A stretch of 8,232 nt of DNA from Bacillota bacterium. GTDB taxonomy: Bacteria > Bacillota_C > Negativicutes > CTSoil-072. The notes beneath the pieces are model-generated. The model saw only the letters and a list, made by a program, of their open reading frames with translations. It had not been told where the DNA came from and made no database searches. Position numbers and translations under genes: made by a program. The DNA is taken from assembly GCA_017861495.1 (NCBI GenBank), contig JAGFXW010000098.1, positions 1 to 8,232 on the forward strand, given 5' to 3'. Each line of letters starts with the position of its first letter. Position 1 is the stretch's first letter. Positions 1 through 6,171 of the stretch are shown piece by piece.

Positions 1-376
1 GAAAAAAGTAATTGCTTATTCGATGTTAGTAAGTGCTCTGCAGTTTGGTATAGGTACCGCTTCGCTTGAAGCTTCCCCGAGAAATGACCAATGGCAGGAT
101 CAAAAGCAAGAACAAAGGCACGATCAATGGCAGCACAAAAAAGACGATCAAAGACACGAACAAAAAATGCGTGAACAACAGCGGCACGAACGACAGGAAA
201 ATGAGCGGATATATCGTGAAAGATTGGAAAACGAACGACATGAGAGGGAATTACAGCGGCGCGACTGGGAGGCAGAAGAAGAGTGGCGGGAACGTTGCCA
301 CCAGGAAAATGACTATCACGACCAGCTTGTTGCACAAATTGCCCGCGACGTAGTTTTGTTGTTCTTAGAAAATTAG
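1..376 (+). CDS. Secreted charged Gln/Glu/Arg/His-rich protein, start just outside the window
   Basis: The frame is open from the left edge. The first bases read as the final G of a start codon followed by KKVIAYSMLVSALQFG, so the real ATG probably begins two bases before the window (about 125 residues). Starting at the internal ATG at 23 would discard the basic n-region. What is seen: two lysines, a hydrophobic stretch to about residue 21, and a likely signal peptidase site near SLEA/SP at residue 25. The mature part is almost entirely Q, E, R, H, D, N, K and W, with loose repetition of DQWQ and RHEQ/RHER words, no proline after the first mature residues, and a single Cys. This suggests one long, highly polar helix in the envelope or outside the cell. 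The C-terminus turns hydrophobic (VVLLFLEN). I recognise no family, and the function is unknown. A terminator follows 8 bases after the stop. Confidence 0.75.
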   Translation, partial: KKVIAYSMLVSALQFGIGTASLEASPRNDQWQDQKQEQRHDQWQHKKDDQRHEQKMREQQRHERQENERIYRERLENERHERELQRRDWEAEEEWRERCHQENDYHDQLVAQIARDVVLLFLEN

Positions 377-384
377 AATTAGTC

Positions 385-410
385 AAACCGCCCTCCGGGG
401 CGGTTTTTTT
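385..410 (+). terminator. Rho-independent terminator of the charged secreted protein gene
   Basis: A perfect 9-bp stem (AAACCGCCC at 385-393 pairing with GGGCGGTTT at 398-406) closes a TCCG loop and runs into an unbroken T tract to 410. It lies 8 bases after the preceding stop codon, so that gene is insulated from the exporter operon. Confidence 0.95.
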
Positions 411-759
411 AGTACACCAGATAGTATAATTTTTTTCCTAATATTCATGCAGTATATGCGTAATTTATTTTATTTTTTGATGTTTTTCGACGAAGAGAAT
501 GGTTACAAGAGAAAAAATGTTTTATAGTATAGATAGAAAGAAATATAGTTTTAATAATCGGAAAATTCCGTTGATTTGAACAGGAAAGCAAATCCGAGAT
601 ACTTTTCAATTCAACTGATATTTATACTGCAAGTTTTGTTGTTTTTTCTGAAATCGTTCCTCTGGGATAGTATTAAAAAATATTCCAATACAGCGGTGAA
701 TGAGTATGACCGGGATGTTTCCAAAGTGGAATTGGAAATTGCGGGGAGGCGGAGAAACT
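411..759. other. Non-coding gap upstream of the exporter operon
   Basis: This AT-rich stretch of 349 bases separates a terminator from the HlyD start and must hold the operon promoter. The best sigma-70-like pair I see is TTGAAC (576-581) and GATACT (598-603) with a 16-base spacer, only a 4/6 match in each box. A perfect TATAAT at 425-430 has no convincing -35 box, because the terminator lies there. A short near-palindrome, CGGAA-AA-TTCCG (559-570), sits just upstream of the better promoter candidate and could be an operator. An open frame at 576-824 crosses this region but lacks a ribosome binding site and overlaps the HlyD gene, so I do not call it. Confidence 0.5.
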
Positions 760-1731
760 ATGAATCGAAATATAGTGATCGTTGTTTTGGTTTTAGTTGT
801 GCTGGTTGCCGCTGTCAGTTATAAACTGTTTTTTAACCAGGAAGAGGCCATCACTGCTACTGGAACGATAGAAATACGGCATGCCGATGTCATGCCGAGA
901 ATTAATGGATATTTGGCTGAACTTACTATTGAAGCAGGCGATCGAGTACAAAAAGGACAAATTATTGCGCGTATTGAGCGATTGGACATGAGGGAACAGT
1001 TAGTTGTGGATGAAGCTGCTGCTGCAAAAGCAAAGTCAATACTGGATGATCTGGAAAAAGGTCCACGGCAGCAGGAAATCGACCAGGCGGCGGCAAATTT
1101 GGCGGCGGCAAAGTCGGTGTACGAAAAAGCAGATGTTGATTTTGTCCGCTACCAGACACTGTACCAAAATGGGGCAATCGCTGCCCAACAAATGGATCTC
1201 GCCCGCTCGGCCAATGAGGTGGCATACAATGCGCTGTCAGCAGCCAAGTCCCAATATGATTTGCTTTTATCCGGGTACCGTGAGGATTTAATTATTGCGC
1301 AACGGAGAGAAGTGGAACGCACGGATGCAGCGGTGGCGGTTACAAAAGCAAATTTAGCGGATACCATCGTATATAGTCCGTTGGCAGGAATCGTACTGAC
1401 GAAAAACTATGAACAGGGTGAATATGTCAGTCCCGGGTCGGCAATTACTACGGTTGGTGATACAAATGATTGCTGGGTGAAAGTATATGTTTCATCAAAC
1501 CAGTTGGGGCTTATCAGGGTAGAACAATCGGTTGACGTAAAAGTTGATGCTTACCCGGAACGGGTGTTTTCCGGCAAAATTAAAGAGATAAGCCAGAATG
1601 CAGAGTTTACCCCCCGCCAAAGCATCACAAAAACAGAACGGGCAAATCTGGTTTATTATGTGAAAGTTAAGTTGGAAAACAGCGAAGGCATTTTAAAACC
1701 GGGCATGCCAGCGGATGTGGTTTTTCGATGA
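760..1731 (+). CDS. HlyD/YbhG-family periplasmic adaptor of an ABC exporter
   Basis: This is a membrane-fusion protein of 323 residues that would link the inner-membrane ABC transporter to the outside or to an outer-membrane channel. Residues 5-20 form an N-terminal membrane anchor (NIVIVVLVLVVLVAAVSY). Residues about 34-75 are the first half of a biotinyl-lipoyl-like domain (GTIEIRHADVMPRINGYL, then EAGDRVQKGQ). An Ala/Gln-rich coiled-coil hairpin follows to about 200. The second lipoyl half (YSPLAGIVLTKNYEQGEYV) and a beta-barrel region ending in FTPRQSITKTERANLVYYV are typical of the YbhG branch. I chose ATG 760 because GGAG (751-754) and GGGGAGG (743-749) precede it and the anchor starts there. 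An upstream in-frame ATG at 700 would add 20 non-hydrophobic residues. The stop overlaps the next gene by ATGA, indicating translational coupling. Confidence 0.93.
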   Translation: MNRNIVIVVLVLVVLVAAVSYKLFFNQEEAITATGTIEIRHADVMPRINGYLAELTIEAGDRVQKGQIIARIERLDMREQLVVDEAAAAKAKSILDDLEKGPRQQEIDQAAANLAAAKSVYEKADVDFVRYQTLYQNGAIAAQQMDLARSANEVAYNALSAAKSQYDLLLSGYREDLIIAQRREVERTDAAVAVTKANLADTIVYSPLAGIVLTKNYEQGEYVSPGSAITTVGDTNDCWVKVYVSSNQLGLIRVEQSVDVKVDAYPERVFSGKIKEISQNAEFTPRQSITKTERANLVYYVKVKLENSEGILKPGMPADVVFR

Positions 1732-2627
1732 TCCAGATCAGTAATTTGACGAAATTCTATGGACGTCGCAAAGCCTTAGATGACATATCGTTATCCATAG
1801 AGCAAGGAGAAATTTTTGGGTTGGTAGGTCCTGATAGTGCAGGGAAGACATCAATGATTCGTATTTTGGCAGGCCTTTTGACACCGTCATCCGGACAGGT
1901 AACCGTGTTAGGCGCCAGCGATTTAGAGAGTATAAAAGAGTCGATTGGCTATGTGCCACAAAAATTTAGTTTGTATGGCGACTTAACAGTGATGGAAAAT
2001 ATCCGTCTAATGGGGTCTTTATATGGCCAGAATGAACAAAGCATTATGCAACGTGCAACCGAAACGCTCGGTTTTACTGACTTGCTGCCGTTCAAAGACC
2101 GGTTGACGGAACAACTGTCTGGAGGCATGAAACAAAAATTAGCGCTTGCAGCCGGATTGATGCATCAGCCCAAAATATTTTTTCTGGATGAACCTACTGC
2201 AGGGGTTGACCCGGTATCGCGTCGGGAATTTTGGCAGATTTTATTCCAAATTAATCGAGCAGGAACTACCGTTTTTGTATCCACTTCGTATATGGATGAA
2301 GCAGAATTATGCAATCGGATTGCTTTTCTGCACCACGGAAGAATTGTCGCTTGTGATGCACCCGACAGACTCAAAGAAAATTATCCGTACAAAGTTCTAG
2401 AGATGGCTGTTACTACCCGTGGGGTCAAAAAATATCTGACCCAATGCGGATTAATTGATATCAATGCATTTGGCGATAAATATCATTTGATTGTTAAAAA
2501 TATCAGTCAAAGTAGTAAACTGGTAAATGATTGTTTGCTGTCTGCGGGAATACCGATTGTTTCATTGACGGAGGTTGCTCCGTCCCTGGAAGATGTGTTT
2601 GTTGCCATGGCCGGTGAGGTGAAATGA
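1728..2627 (+). CDS. ABC transporter ATPase 1, like the N-terminal half of YbhF
   Basis: This 299-residue nucleotide-binding subunit of an ABC-2 type exporter powers the permease encoded downstream. Motifs in order: Walker A GPDSAGKTS (34-42), Q-loop Q78 in GYVPQKFSLYGDLTVMEN, signature LSGGMKQ (130-136), Walker B IFFLDE with catalytic E155, and D-loop at 159-161. Two departures are visible. The second glycine of Walker A is Ser37, and the switch-histidine position reads STSYMDEAE, giving Ser187 instead of His. From memory of the family, the N-terminal half of E. coli YbhF also has STSYLDEAE and GLVGPDGAGKT, so the missing histidine looks lineage-typical. The C-terminal ~80 residues end in the SLEDVFV element common in drug-exporter ATPases. 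The gene overlaps hlyD by 4 bp and ends one base before the second ATPase gene. A heterodimer with that second ATPase is likely. Confidence 0.94.
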   Translation: MIQISNLTKFYGRRKALDDISLSIEQGEIFGLVGPDSAGKTSMIRILAGLLTPSSGQVTVLGASDLESIKESIGYVPQKFSLYGDLTVMENIRLMGSLYGQNEQSIMQRATETLGFTDLLPFKDRLTEQLSGGMKQKLALAAGLMHQPKIFFLDEPTAGVDPVSRREFWQILFQINRAGTTVFVSTSYMDEAELCNRIAFLHHGRIVACDAPDRLKENYPYKVLEMAVTTRGVKKYLTQCGLIDINAFGDKYHLIVKNISQSSKLVNDCLLSAGIPIVSLTEVAPSLEDVFVAMAGEVK

Positions 2628-2628
2628 A

Positions 2629-3534
2629 ATGTATGCTGTAGAGTTGCGGAACTTGACCCGTAAATTTGGTGATTTTATTGCTGTCGATAACGTATCACTA
2701 CATGTGAAGCCAGGGATGATTTATGGATTTTTAGGGCCAAATGGTTCGGGAAAATCGACAACAATCAGAATGATTTGTGGTTTATTGGAACCAACGGAGG
2801 GCAGCGGCAGCGTACTAGGTTTGGATATTGTTCGGGACAGTGAAGCGATAAAACATAAAATTGGTTATATGTCGCAAAAATTTAGTTTGTACGATGATTT
2901 AACTGTAATGGAAAATCTTAAATTTTATGCGGGAATGTACAGTTTATCGAATAAAGAAATGAAAAACAGGATAGAAGAAGTTTTGCAAATGGCCGGACTC
3001 GGGCGGTGTAAGGAGGAATTTGCAAGATATCTTTCCGGCGGCTGGAAGCAACGACTAGCTTTAGGTTGTGCGATTTTACATAAACCGCCGATTTTGTTTC
3101 TCGATGAACCGACTGGCGGCGTTGACCCTAAATCCCGCCGACTATTTTGGGACATTATTTATGACATGGCCTTGCAAGGGGTAACCATAATGGTCACGAC
3201 TCATTTTATGGATGAGGCGGAGCACTGTGATGAAATTGGCTTTATTTTTGAAGGGCGGCTGATTGCCAGTGATACCCCGAGTATTCTAAAAGCAAGCCTT
3301 CCCGGCAGTTTACTAAAAATTCCGACAAACCGACCGATGGAATTAATGGAACAATTACTCGGTTCTCAAACGCCTTATATCGACGTATACGCGGCTGGCA
3401 ATAGTGTACATGTGTTGGTGGATAAAAGAAAAGTACCGGAGTTCTCTTCTTATAACTTCCAAATCATTATGCCATCCTTGGAGGACGTGTTTGTCTATCT
3501 AGTCAAATTGCAGCGAAAGGAGTTGCTGTTATGA
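2629..3534 (+). CDS. ABC transporter ATPase 2, like the C-terminal half of YbhF
   Basis: This is the second nucleotide-binding subunit of the exporter, 301 residues, with a full set of canonical motifs: Walker A GPNGSGKST (36-44), Q83 in GYMSQKFSLYDDLTVMEN, signature LSGGWKQ (135-141), Walker B ILFLDE with E160, D-loop GVD (164-166), and switch His192 in TTHFMDEAEHC. The block VTIMVTTHFMDEAEHCDEIG closely recalls the C-terminal half of E. coli YbhF. It ends with an SLEDVFVYL element. The start at ATG 2629 is preceded by GGTGAGG (2613-2619) inside the end of the previous gene. The stop overlaps the permease start (ATGA). Because ATPase 1 has an altered Walker A and no switch histidine, this subunit probably supplies the more active ATP site; that is inference from known asymmetric ABC heterodimers. 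Confidence 0.95.
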   Translation: MYAVELRNLTRKFGDFIAVDNVSLHVKPGMIYGFLGPNGSGKSTTIRMICGLLEPTEGSGSVLGLDIVRDSEAIKHKIGYMSQKFSLYDDLTVMENLKFYAGMYSLSNKEMKNRIEEVLQMAGLGRCKEEFARYLSGGWKQRLALGCAILHKPPILFLDEPTGGVDPKSRRLFWDIIYDMALQGVTIMVTTHFMDEAEHCDEIGFIFEGRLIASDTPSILKASLPGSLLKIPTNRPMELMEQLLGSQTPYIDVYAAGNSVHVLVDKRKVPEFSSYNFQIIMPSLEDVFVYLVKLQRKELLL

Positions 3535-4655
3535 GACGTTTGAAGGCATTATTGATTAAAGAATTTCTGCAAGTAAGCAGAGATCGGCTGACCGCGTCAA
3601 TGATGATGATTATGCCTATTATTCAATTGATCTTATACGGCTTTGCAATCAATACGGAAGTAAAGCATTTGTCCACAATTGTTTTTGATCAATCGTTGCA
3701 GGAAGAAAGCCGCGATTTATTGAACTCCCTGACGGCCAGCGAGTATTTTGAGATAAAGTACATCGCAAAAAATTTTAACGAAGTAAACAAAGCGATTGAT
3801 GCTGGAAAAGCAAAGGTAGGGGTTATTATACCGCCAGATTTTGCAGAAAATTTGCGGCATGGCCGCACGGCATCCGTACAAGTTATTGTTGATGCGTCCG
3901 ATTCTATGGCGGCTTCCTCGGCGATTGGAGCGGCACAGTTAGTAGGACAAATAAAATCACAGCAAATTGTTATGTTACGATTAGCCGGATATTCCGGTCA
4001 TACGGTTGAACCGCCTTACGATATCCGCATTCGTTCATGGTATAACCAAGATTTTATCTCTGCATACTATATGGTTCCCGGCATAATGGGAATGCTGCTT
4101 ACAATGACGTTGGTAACAATTACTGCGATGGCAATTGTGCGGGAAAGGGAACGGGGGACACTTGAGCAATTAATTGTGACACCTATGAAAAAATGGGAAT
4201 TAATGTTAGGCAAGATTATTCCTTATAGTATTATCGGTTACGTTCAAATGACAGTCGCCTTGTTTGTCGGCATTTTAATATTTGATTTGCCAATCCGTGG
4301 CAGTTTGGGGCTTTTGTATGGGCTGACTTCGTTCTTTATTATCGCGCAATTATCGGTTGGAATTTTGGTGTCCACTGTGACGAAAACACAAATGCAGGCC
4401 ATGCAATTGTCTGTTTTTGTTTTTTTACCCAGTACATTGCTTTCGGGATTTATGTTTCCACGGGAAGCAATGCCCTTGTTTTTTAACTTGTTAGGCAATT
4501 TGCTGCCTATTACGTTCCAGTTGCAGATTTTGCGAGGCATTATTTTAAAGGGCGTGGGATTCAGCATCTTATGGCCGCAAGTTGCCGCATTGTTAGTATT
4601 TATTATCGTAGTATTGACGATTAGTATCATAAAGTTTCAAAAAAAGATTGGATAA
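3531..4655 (+). CDS. ABC-2 type permease of a YbhS/YhhJ-like multidrug exporter
   Basis: This 374-residue membrane subunit has the usual ABC-2 exporter layout. There is a cytoplasmic start (RRLKALLIKEFLQVSRDR), a first membrane helix at about 23-42 (MMMIMPIIQLILYGFAI), and a large extracytoplasmic domain to about residue 180. A cluster of five helices follows, beginning at YYMVPGIMGMLLTMTLVTI. The conserved cytoplasmic coupling segment RERERGTLEQLIVTPMKKWEL lies between the second and third helices. Length and order match YbhS/YbhR-type proteins (about 370 residues). Translation starts at ATG 3531, behind AAAGGAG (3516-3522, 8-base spacer) and overlapping the stop of ATPase 2. Related operons often carry two permeases; only one is present here, so it may act as a homodimer or its partner lies elsewhere. 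The substrate cannot be read from the sequence. Confidence 0.94.
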   Translation: MRRLKALLIKEFLQVSRDRLTASMMMIMPIIQLILYGFAINTEVKHLSTIVFDQSLQEESRDLLNSLTASEYFEIKYIAKNFNEVNKAIDAGKAKVGVIIPPDFAENLRHGRTASVQVIVDASDSMAASSAIGAAQLVGQIKSQQIVMLRLAGYSGHTVEPPYDIRIRSWYNQDFISAYYMVPGIMGMLLTMTLVTITAMAIVRERERGTLEQLIVTPMKKWELMLGKIIPYSIIGYVQMTVALFVGILIFDLPIRGSLGLLYGLTSFFIIAQLSVGILVSTVTKTQMQAMQLSVFVFLPSTLLSGFMFPREAMPLFFNLLGNLLPITFQLQILRGIILKGVGFSILWPQVAALLVFIIVVLTISIIKFQKKIG

Positions 4656-4700
4656 CTCGATGAATATCGTAAAAAAAATTGGAGTACAGCAATAATAAAC

Positions 4701-4724
4701 AAAAAACACCCGCATATGCGGGTG
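4701..4724 (-). terminator. Terminator of the minus-strand small membrane protein gene
   Basis: CACCCGCATATGCGGGTG (4707-4724) is a perfect 18-base palindrome. On the minus strand it is followed directly by six T residues (complement of 4701-4706), which makes it a terminator for the gene ending at 4746. On the plus strand no T tract follows, so any role in ending the exporter operon, whose stop is 51 bases before the palindrome, would be weaker. Confidence 0.88.
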
Positions 4725-4745
4725 AAGTAACTATTCTTTAATGTT

Positions 4746-4925
4746 TTATCGAATGAAATAATGATAGAACGCGATAAGTTCTAAAATAATGGCTAAATAT
4801 AAAAGCCATTTTAACCCAAACAATTTGTTAATAATAAGGAGAACGATCCCGGCTGACAATAGCAAAAAAAAGAAATCCGTAGTTTGTCCTAAAACATCTT
4901 CAAAAAAGTGCGTAAAAGGATTCAT
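4746..4925 (-). CDS. Small two-helix membrane protein, unknown function
   Basis: This is a 59-residue hydrophobic protein read from ATG 4925. GAGGAG (4939-4934) lies 8 bases upstream of that ATG. A GTG at 4934 is also in frame but overlaps the last base of the Shine-Dalgarno sequence, so it is an unlikely start. Residues about 16-36 (TDFFFLLLSAGIVLLIINKL) and 40-57 (WLLYLAIILELIAFYHYF) are probable membrane helices, separated by a short FGLK loop. The N-terminus is polar with acidic residues (EDVLGQ). I do not recognise a family. A dedicated ribosome binding site and a dedicated terminator 22 bases after the stop argue that it is a real single-gene unit. It is divergent from the HTH gene, with about 200 bases between them. 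Confidence 0.72.
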   Translation of the reverse strand: MNPFTHFFEDVLGQTTDFFFLLLSAGIVLLIINKLFGLKWLLYLAIILELIAFYHYFIR

Positions 4926-4933
4926 TTTTGTCA

Positions 4934-4939
4934 CTCCTC
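4934..4939 (-). promoter_or_regulatory. Ribosome binding site deciding the start of the small membrane protein
   Basis: GAGGAG on the minus strand is spaced 8 bases from ATG 4925. Its last G is the first base of the in-frame GTG at 4934, so the GTG cannot use this site at normal spacing. Confidence 0.75.
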
Positions 4940-5066
4940 ATCATTTGGACGATAAATTGAATTTTATATAAAAAATTACACATAAAATATCTTTTTCCTG
5001 CAGCTAACACTCGATCAGATAAACATTATTATTAAAAGTGCAAAGCTGCTAATATTCAAAACTTTG

Positions 5067-5096
5067 TTCTCAAATCTCCAGGTATTGCTGTATAAT
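5067..5096 (+). promoter_or_regulatory. Probable sigma-A promoter for the HTH gene
   Basis: A consensus TATAAT lies at 5091-5096, about 30 bases before the HTH start codon. The -35 region is weak: TTCTCA at 5067-5072 gives an 18-base spacer. A weak -35 box suggests modest or activator-dependent use. Confidence 0.5.
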
Positions 5097-5105
5097 TAAG
5101 TTAAA

Positions 5106-5122
5106 AACAGCAGGAGGCTGTT
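5106..5122 (+). promoter_or_regulatory. Inverted repeat enclosing the Shine-Dalgarno of the HTH gene
   Basis: AACAGC (5106-5111) and GCTGTT (5117-5122) are perfect inverted repeats separated by AGGAG, which is the core of the ribosome binding site AGGAGG (5112-5117). As RNA this could form a 6-bp stem with the Shine-Dalgarno in the loop. As DNA it could be an operator just downstream of the -10 box. Either role is inference. Confidence 0.5.
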
Positions 5123-5125
5123 AAT

Positions 5126-5311
5126 ATGCTTAGAACAATAAAGCAATTAGCCGAATTTACTGGTGTTTCTGATACCGTTGTTAGATCATGGATCAAAAGA
5201 TATAAATTGCCGATTTTAAAAATTGAGGGACGGATTTACATTCAGGATGAAGAGTATGCAAAATGGCTGGAAGAACATAAGGCTGTTGTGGATCAAATAA
5301 AAAGAGGGTAG
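5126..5311 (+). CDS. Excisionase/MerR-type small HTH DNA-binding protein
   Basis: This 61-residue protein is almost entirely one winged-helix/HTH domain of the excisionase (HTH_17, MerR-like) type. The helix-turn-helix covers about residues 5-25 (IKQLAEFTGVSDTVVRSWIKR). The wing-like segment is YKLPILKIEGRIYIQ, and the usual closing helix is DEEYAKWLEEH (about 41-51). There is no dimerisation or effector domain, and only about 10 residues follow. ATG 5126 is preceded by AGGAGG at 8 bases. It lies 66 bases upstream of the thiamine-binding gene on the same strand, with no terminator visible between them, so the two may be cotranscribed. No integrase or phage gene is nearby, so a role as a true excisionase is not supported; a small regulator is more likely. 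The inverted repeat over its own ribosome binding site could be an autoregulatory target. Confidence 0.82.
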   Translation: MLRTIKQLAEFTGVSDTVVRSWIKRYKLPILKIEGRIYIQDEEYAKWLEEHKAVVDQIKRG

Positions 5312-5377
5312 GACAACGATACAAGATATCGAACAATTAATTTTAGATAATATAGAAGTAACGCGGAGGGGGATAAT

Positions 5378-5677
5378 ATGGCTATTATTGAAGTTACCAT
5401 TGCGCCTTTGGGAACAGGGTCTCCAAGTGTGAGTCGTTATGTGGCGGAGTGCCATAAGGTGTTAACGCAAGAAGAAGGAATAAAATATCAGTTAACGCCA
5501 ATGTCAACGATCATAGAAGGGGACTTGGACCGTATTTTAGCGGTTGTTCGTAAAATGCATGAAGTGCCGTTTCATGCCGGGGCTGTACGGGTGTCAACAA
5601 GTATTAAGATTGATGATCGCCGGGATAAAGAAATGACGATGGAGGGTAAGATCCGATCGGTAAACGAGAAGTTATAA
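5378..5677 (+). CDS. MTH1187/YqgV-family thiamine-binding protein
   Basis: This 99-residue cytoplasmic protein has the family's characteristic features: [24 protein letters not shown] at the start (beta strand plus the G-S/T-x-S-x-S segment), [13 protein letters not shown] in the middle (about 37-49), and a C-terminal strand [21 protein letters not shown]. The family (formerly DUF77) has a ferredoxin-like fold, forms tetramers, and members have been reported to bind thiamine or its hydroxymethylpyrimidine precursor. Its physiological role is not firmly established. The length is typical, so the gene appears complete. ATG 5378 follows a strong GGAGGGGG (5365-5372). I see no thiamine biosynthesis or transport gene in the window and no THI riboswitch upstream. 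Its nearest partner is the small HTH gene. Confidence 0.9.
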   Translation: MAIIEVTIAPLGTGSPSVSRYVAECHKVLTQEEGIKYQLTPMSTIIEGDLDRILAVVRKMHEVPFHAGAVRVSTSIKIDDRRDKEMTMEGKIRSVNEKL

Positions 5678-5690
5678 CCTCTAAGAACAT

Positions 5691-5720
5691 TTGAAATGAG
5701 TTCATAAGGCAACTTATTAT
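5691..5720 (+). promoter_or_regulatory. Probable promoter of the 103-residue unknown gene
   Basis: TTGAAA (5691-5696) and TATTAT (5715-5720) each match the sigma-A consensus at 5 of 6 positions and are 18 bases apart. They begin 14 bases after the thiamine-binding gene ends. The resulting leader would be about 60 bases and contains a weak hairpin (5722-5745). Confidence 0.5.
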
Positions 5721-5767
5721 TGGCAGGAAATTGGTTTTTTTTGCCGAAATTAGTATACAAAATTTGA

Positions 5768-5773
5768 AAAGGA
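5768..5773 (+). promoter_or_regulatory. Ribosome binding site bearing on the start of the 103-residue unknown gene
   Basis: AAAGGA is only one base from the in-frame GTG at 5775 but 10 bases from the in-frame TTG at 5784, which favours TTG. No in-frame ATG exists near the N-terminus. Confidence 0.5.
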
Positions 5774-5783
5774 AGTGGCTGTA

Positions 5784-6095
5784 TTGTATCAGGATTTCAT
5801 AAAAGCGATCCAGGAAAAATTCTTAGTTCGGGTTGTCGTTAATTCACCGGAAAAAGGAATGATGTTAAGGAAATGTATTCCTCTTGATTATGACGGTCCA
5901 AGACAATCATATCAAGATGGTTTGAATAAATACCATTTTTATGATTTGGAATGCAGCGATGGGAATCCTTATTTATCTGTCGACTCTGTCCGTGTGGTTG
6001 GCATCAAACTAATTGATGAACATTTTGATCCGGCTGAATATGTCACTGAAAAAACTGATTGGGTAATTCCCAGGGATTGGGGAATTTATTCTTAA
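5784..6095 (+). CDS. Small soluble protein of unknown function, possibly WYL-like
   Basis: This is a 103-residue soluble protein starting at TTG 5784 (MYQDFIKAIQEKFLVRVVVN). A GTG at 5775 would give 106 residues, but its ribosome binding site would be one base away. No signal peptide or membrane segment is seen. Features: an N-terminal helix (DFIKAIQEKF), a strand LVRVVVNSPEKG, the segment MLRKCIPLDYDGPRQSYQ, then YHFYDLECSDGNPYLSVDSVRVVGIKLIDEHFDPAEYV. The order (short helix, basic strand, 'PLDYDG', 'YHFYDLE', 'LSVDSVRVVGI') faintly resembles a stand-alone WYL-type beta domain, but the signature residues are not clear and I give this only as a possibility. The C-terminus is Trp- and Pro-rich (DWVIPRDWGIYS). 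It seems to have its own promoter and a strong shared terminator, so it is probably a monocistronic gene. Confidence 0.72.
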   Translation: MYQDFIKAIQEKFLVRVVVNSPEKGMMLRKCIPLDYDGPRQSYQDGLNKYHFYDLECSDGNPYLSVDSVRVVGIKLIDEHFDPAEYVTEKTDWVIPRDWGIYS

Positions 6096-6117
6096 CTTAT
6101 ATGGATGGTACAGCGTA

Positions 6118-6157
6118 AAAGGGGTTATACCGAATTATGTTTCGGCATAACCCCTTT
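6118..6157. terminator. Bidirectional terminator hairpin between convergent genes
   Basis: A 17-position stem (6118-6134 with 6141-6157), with a single A-C mismatch at 6129/6146, closes a 6-base TTATGT loop. It lies in the 76-base gap between convergent stop codons, 22 bases from the plus-strand gene and 14 from the minus-strand gene. The outer AAA/TTT pairs supply a short T run in both directions. Confidence 0.88.
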
Positions 6158-6171
6158 AAATTTGACCCGTT

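Noticed and set aside
576..824. 82-codon open frame with a hydrophobic stretch upstream of and overlapping the HlyD gene
   Set aside because: It begins with TTG, has no ribosome binding site at a suitable distance, overlaps the well-supported HlyD start in another frame, and shows no recognisable domain.
4244..4630. 128-codon minus-strand open frame inside the permease gene
   Set aside because: It is a shadow of the membrane-protein codons. It has no ribosome binding site and a composition unlike a real protein, and the permease on the other strand is unambiguous.
4660..4695. 11-codon open frame after the permease, considered as a remnant of a second permease
   Set aside because: The peptide MNIVKKIGVQQ does not resemble the start of a YbhR-type permease and is too short to support a pseudogene.
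4707..4724. Perfect palindrome considered as an operator or recombination site
   Set aside because: The adjoining six-base T tract on the minus strand and its position after a minus-strand stop make a terminator the simplest explanation.
5126..5311. HTH gene considered as a prophage or integrative-element excisionase
   Set aside because: No integrase, attachment repeat, phage gene or tRNA is present in the window.
5722..5745. Possible terminator after the thiamine-binding gene
   Set aside because: GGCAGGAAA can pair with TTTTTTGCC only with two G-T pairs, and the T run is inside the stem and not after it, so it is not a standard terminator.
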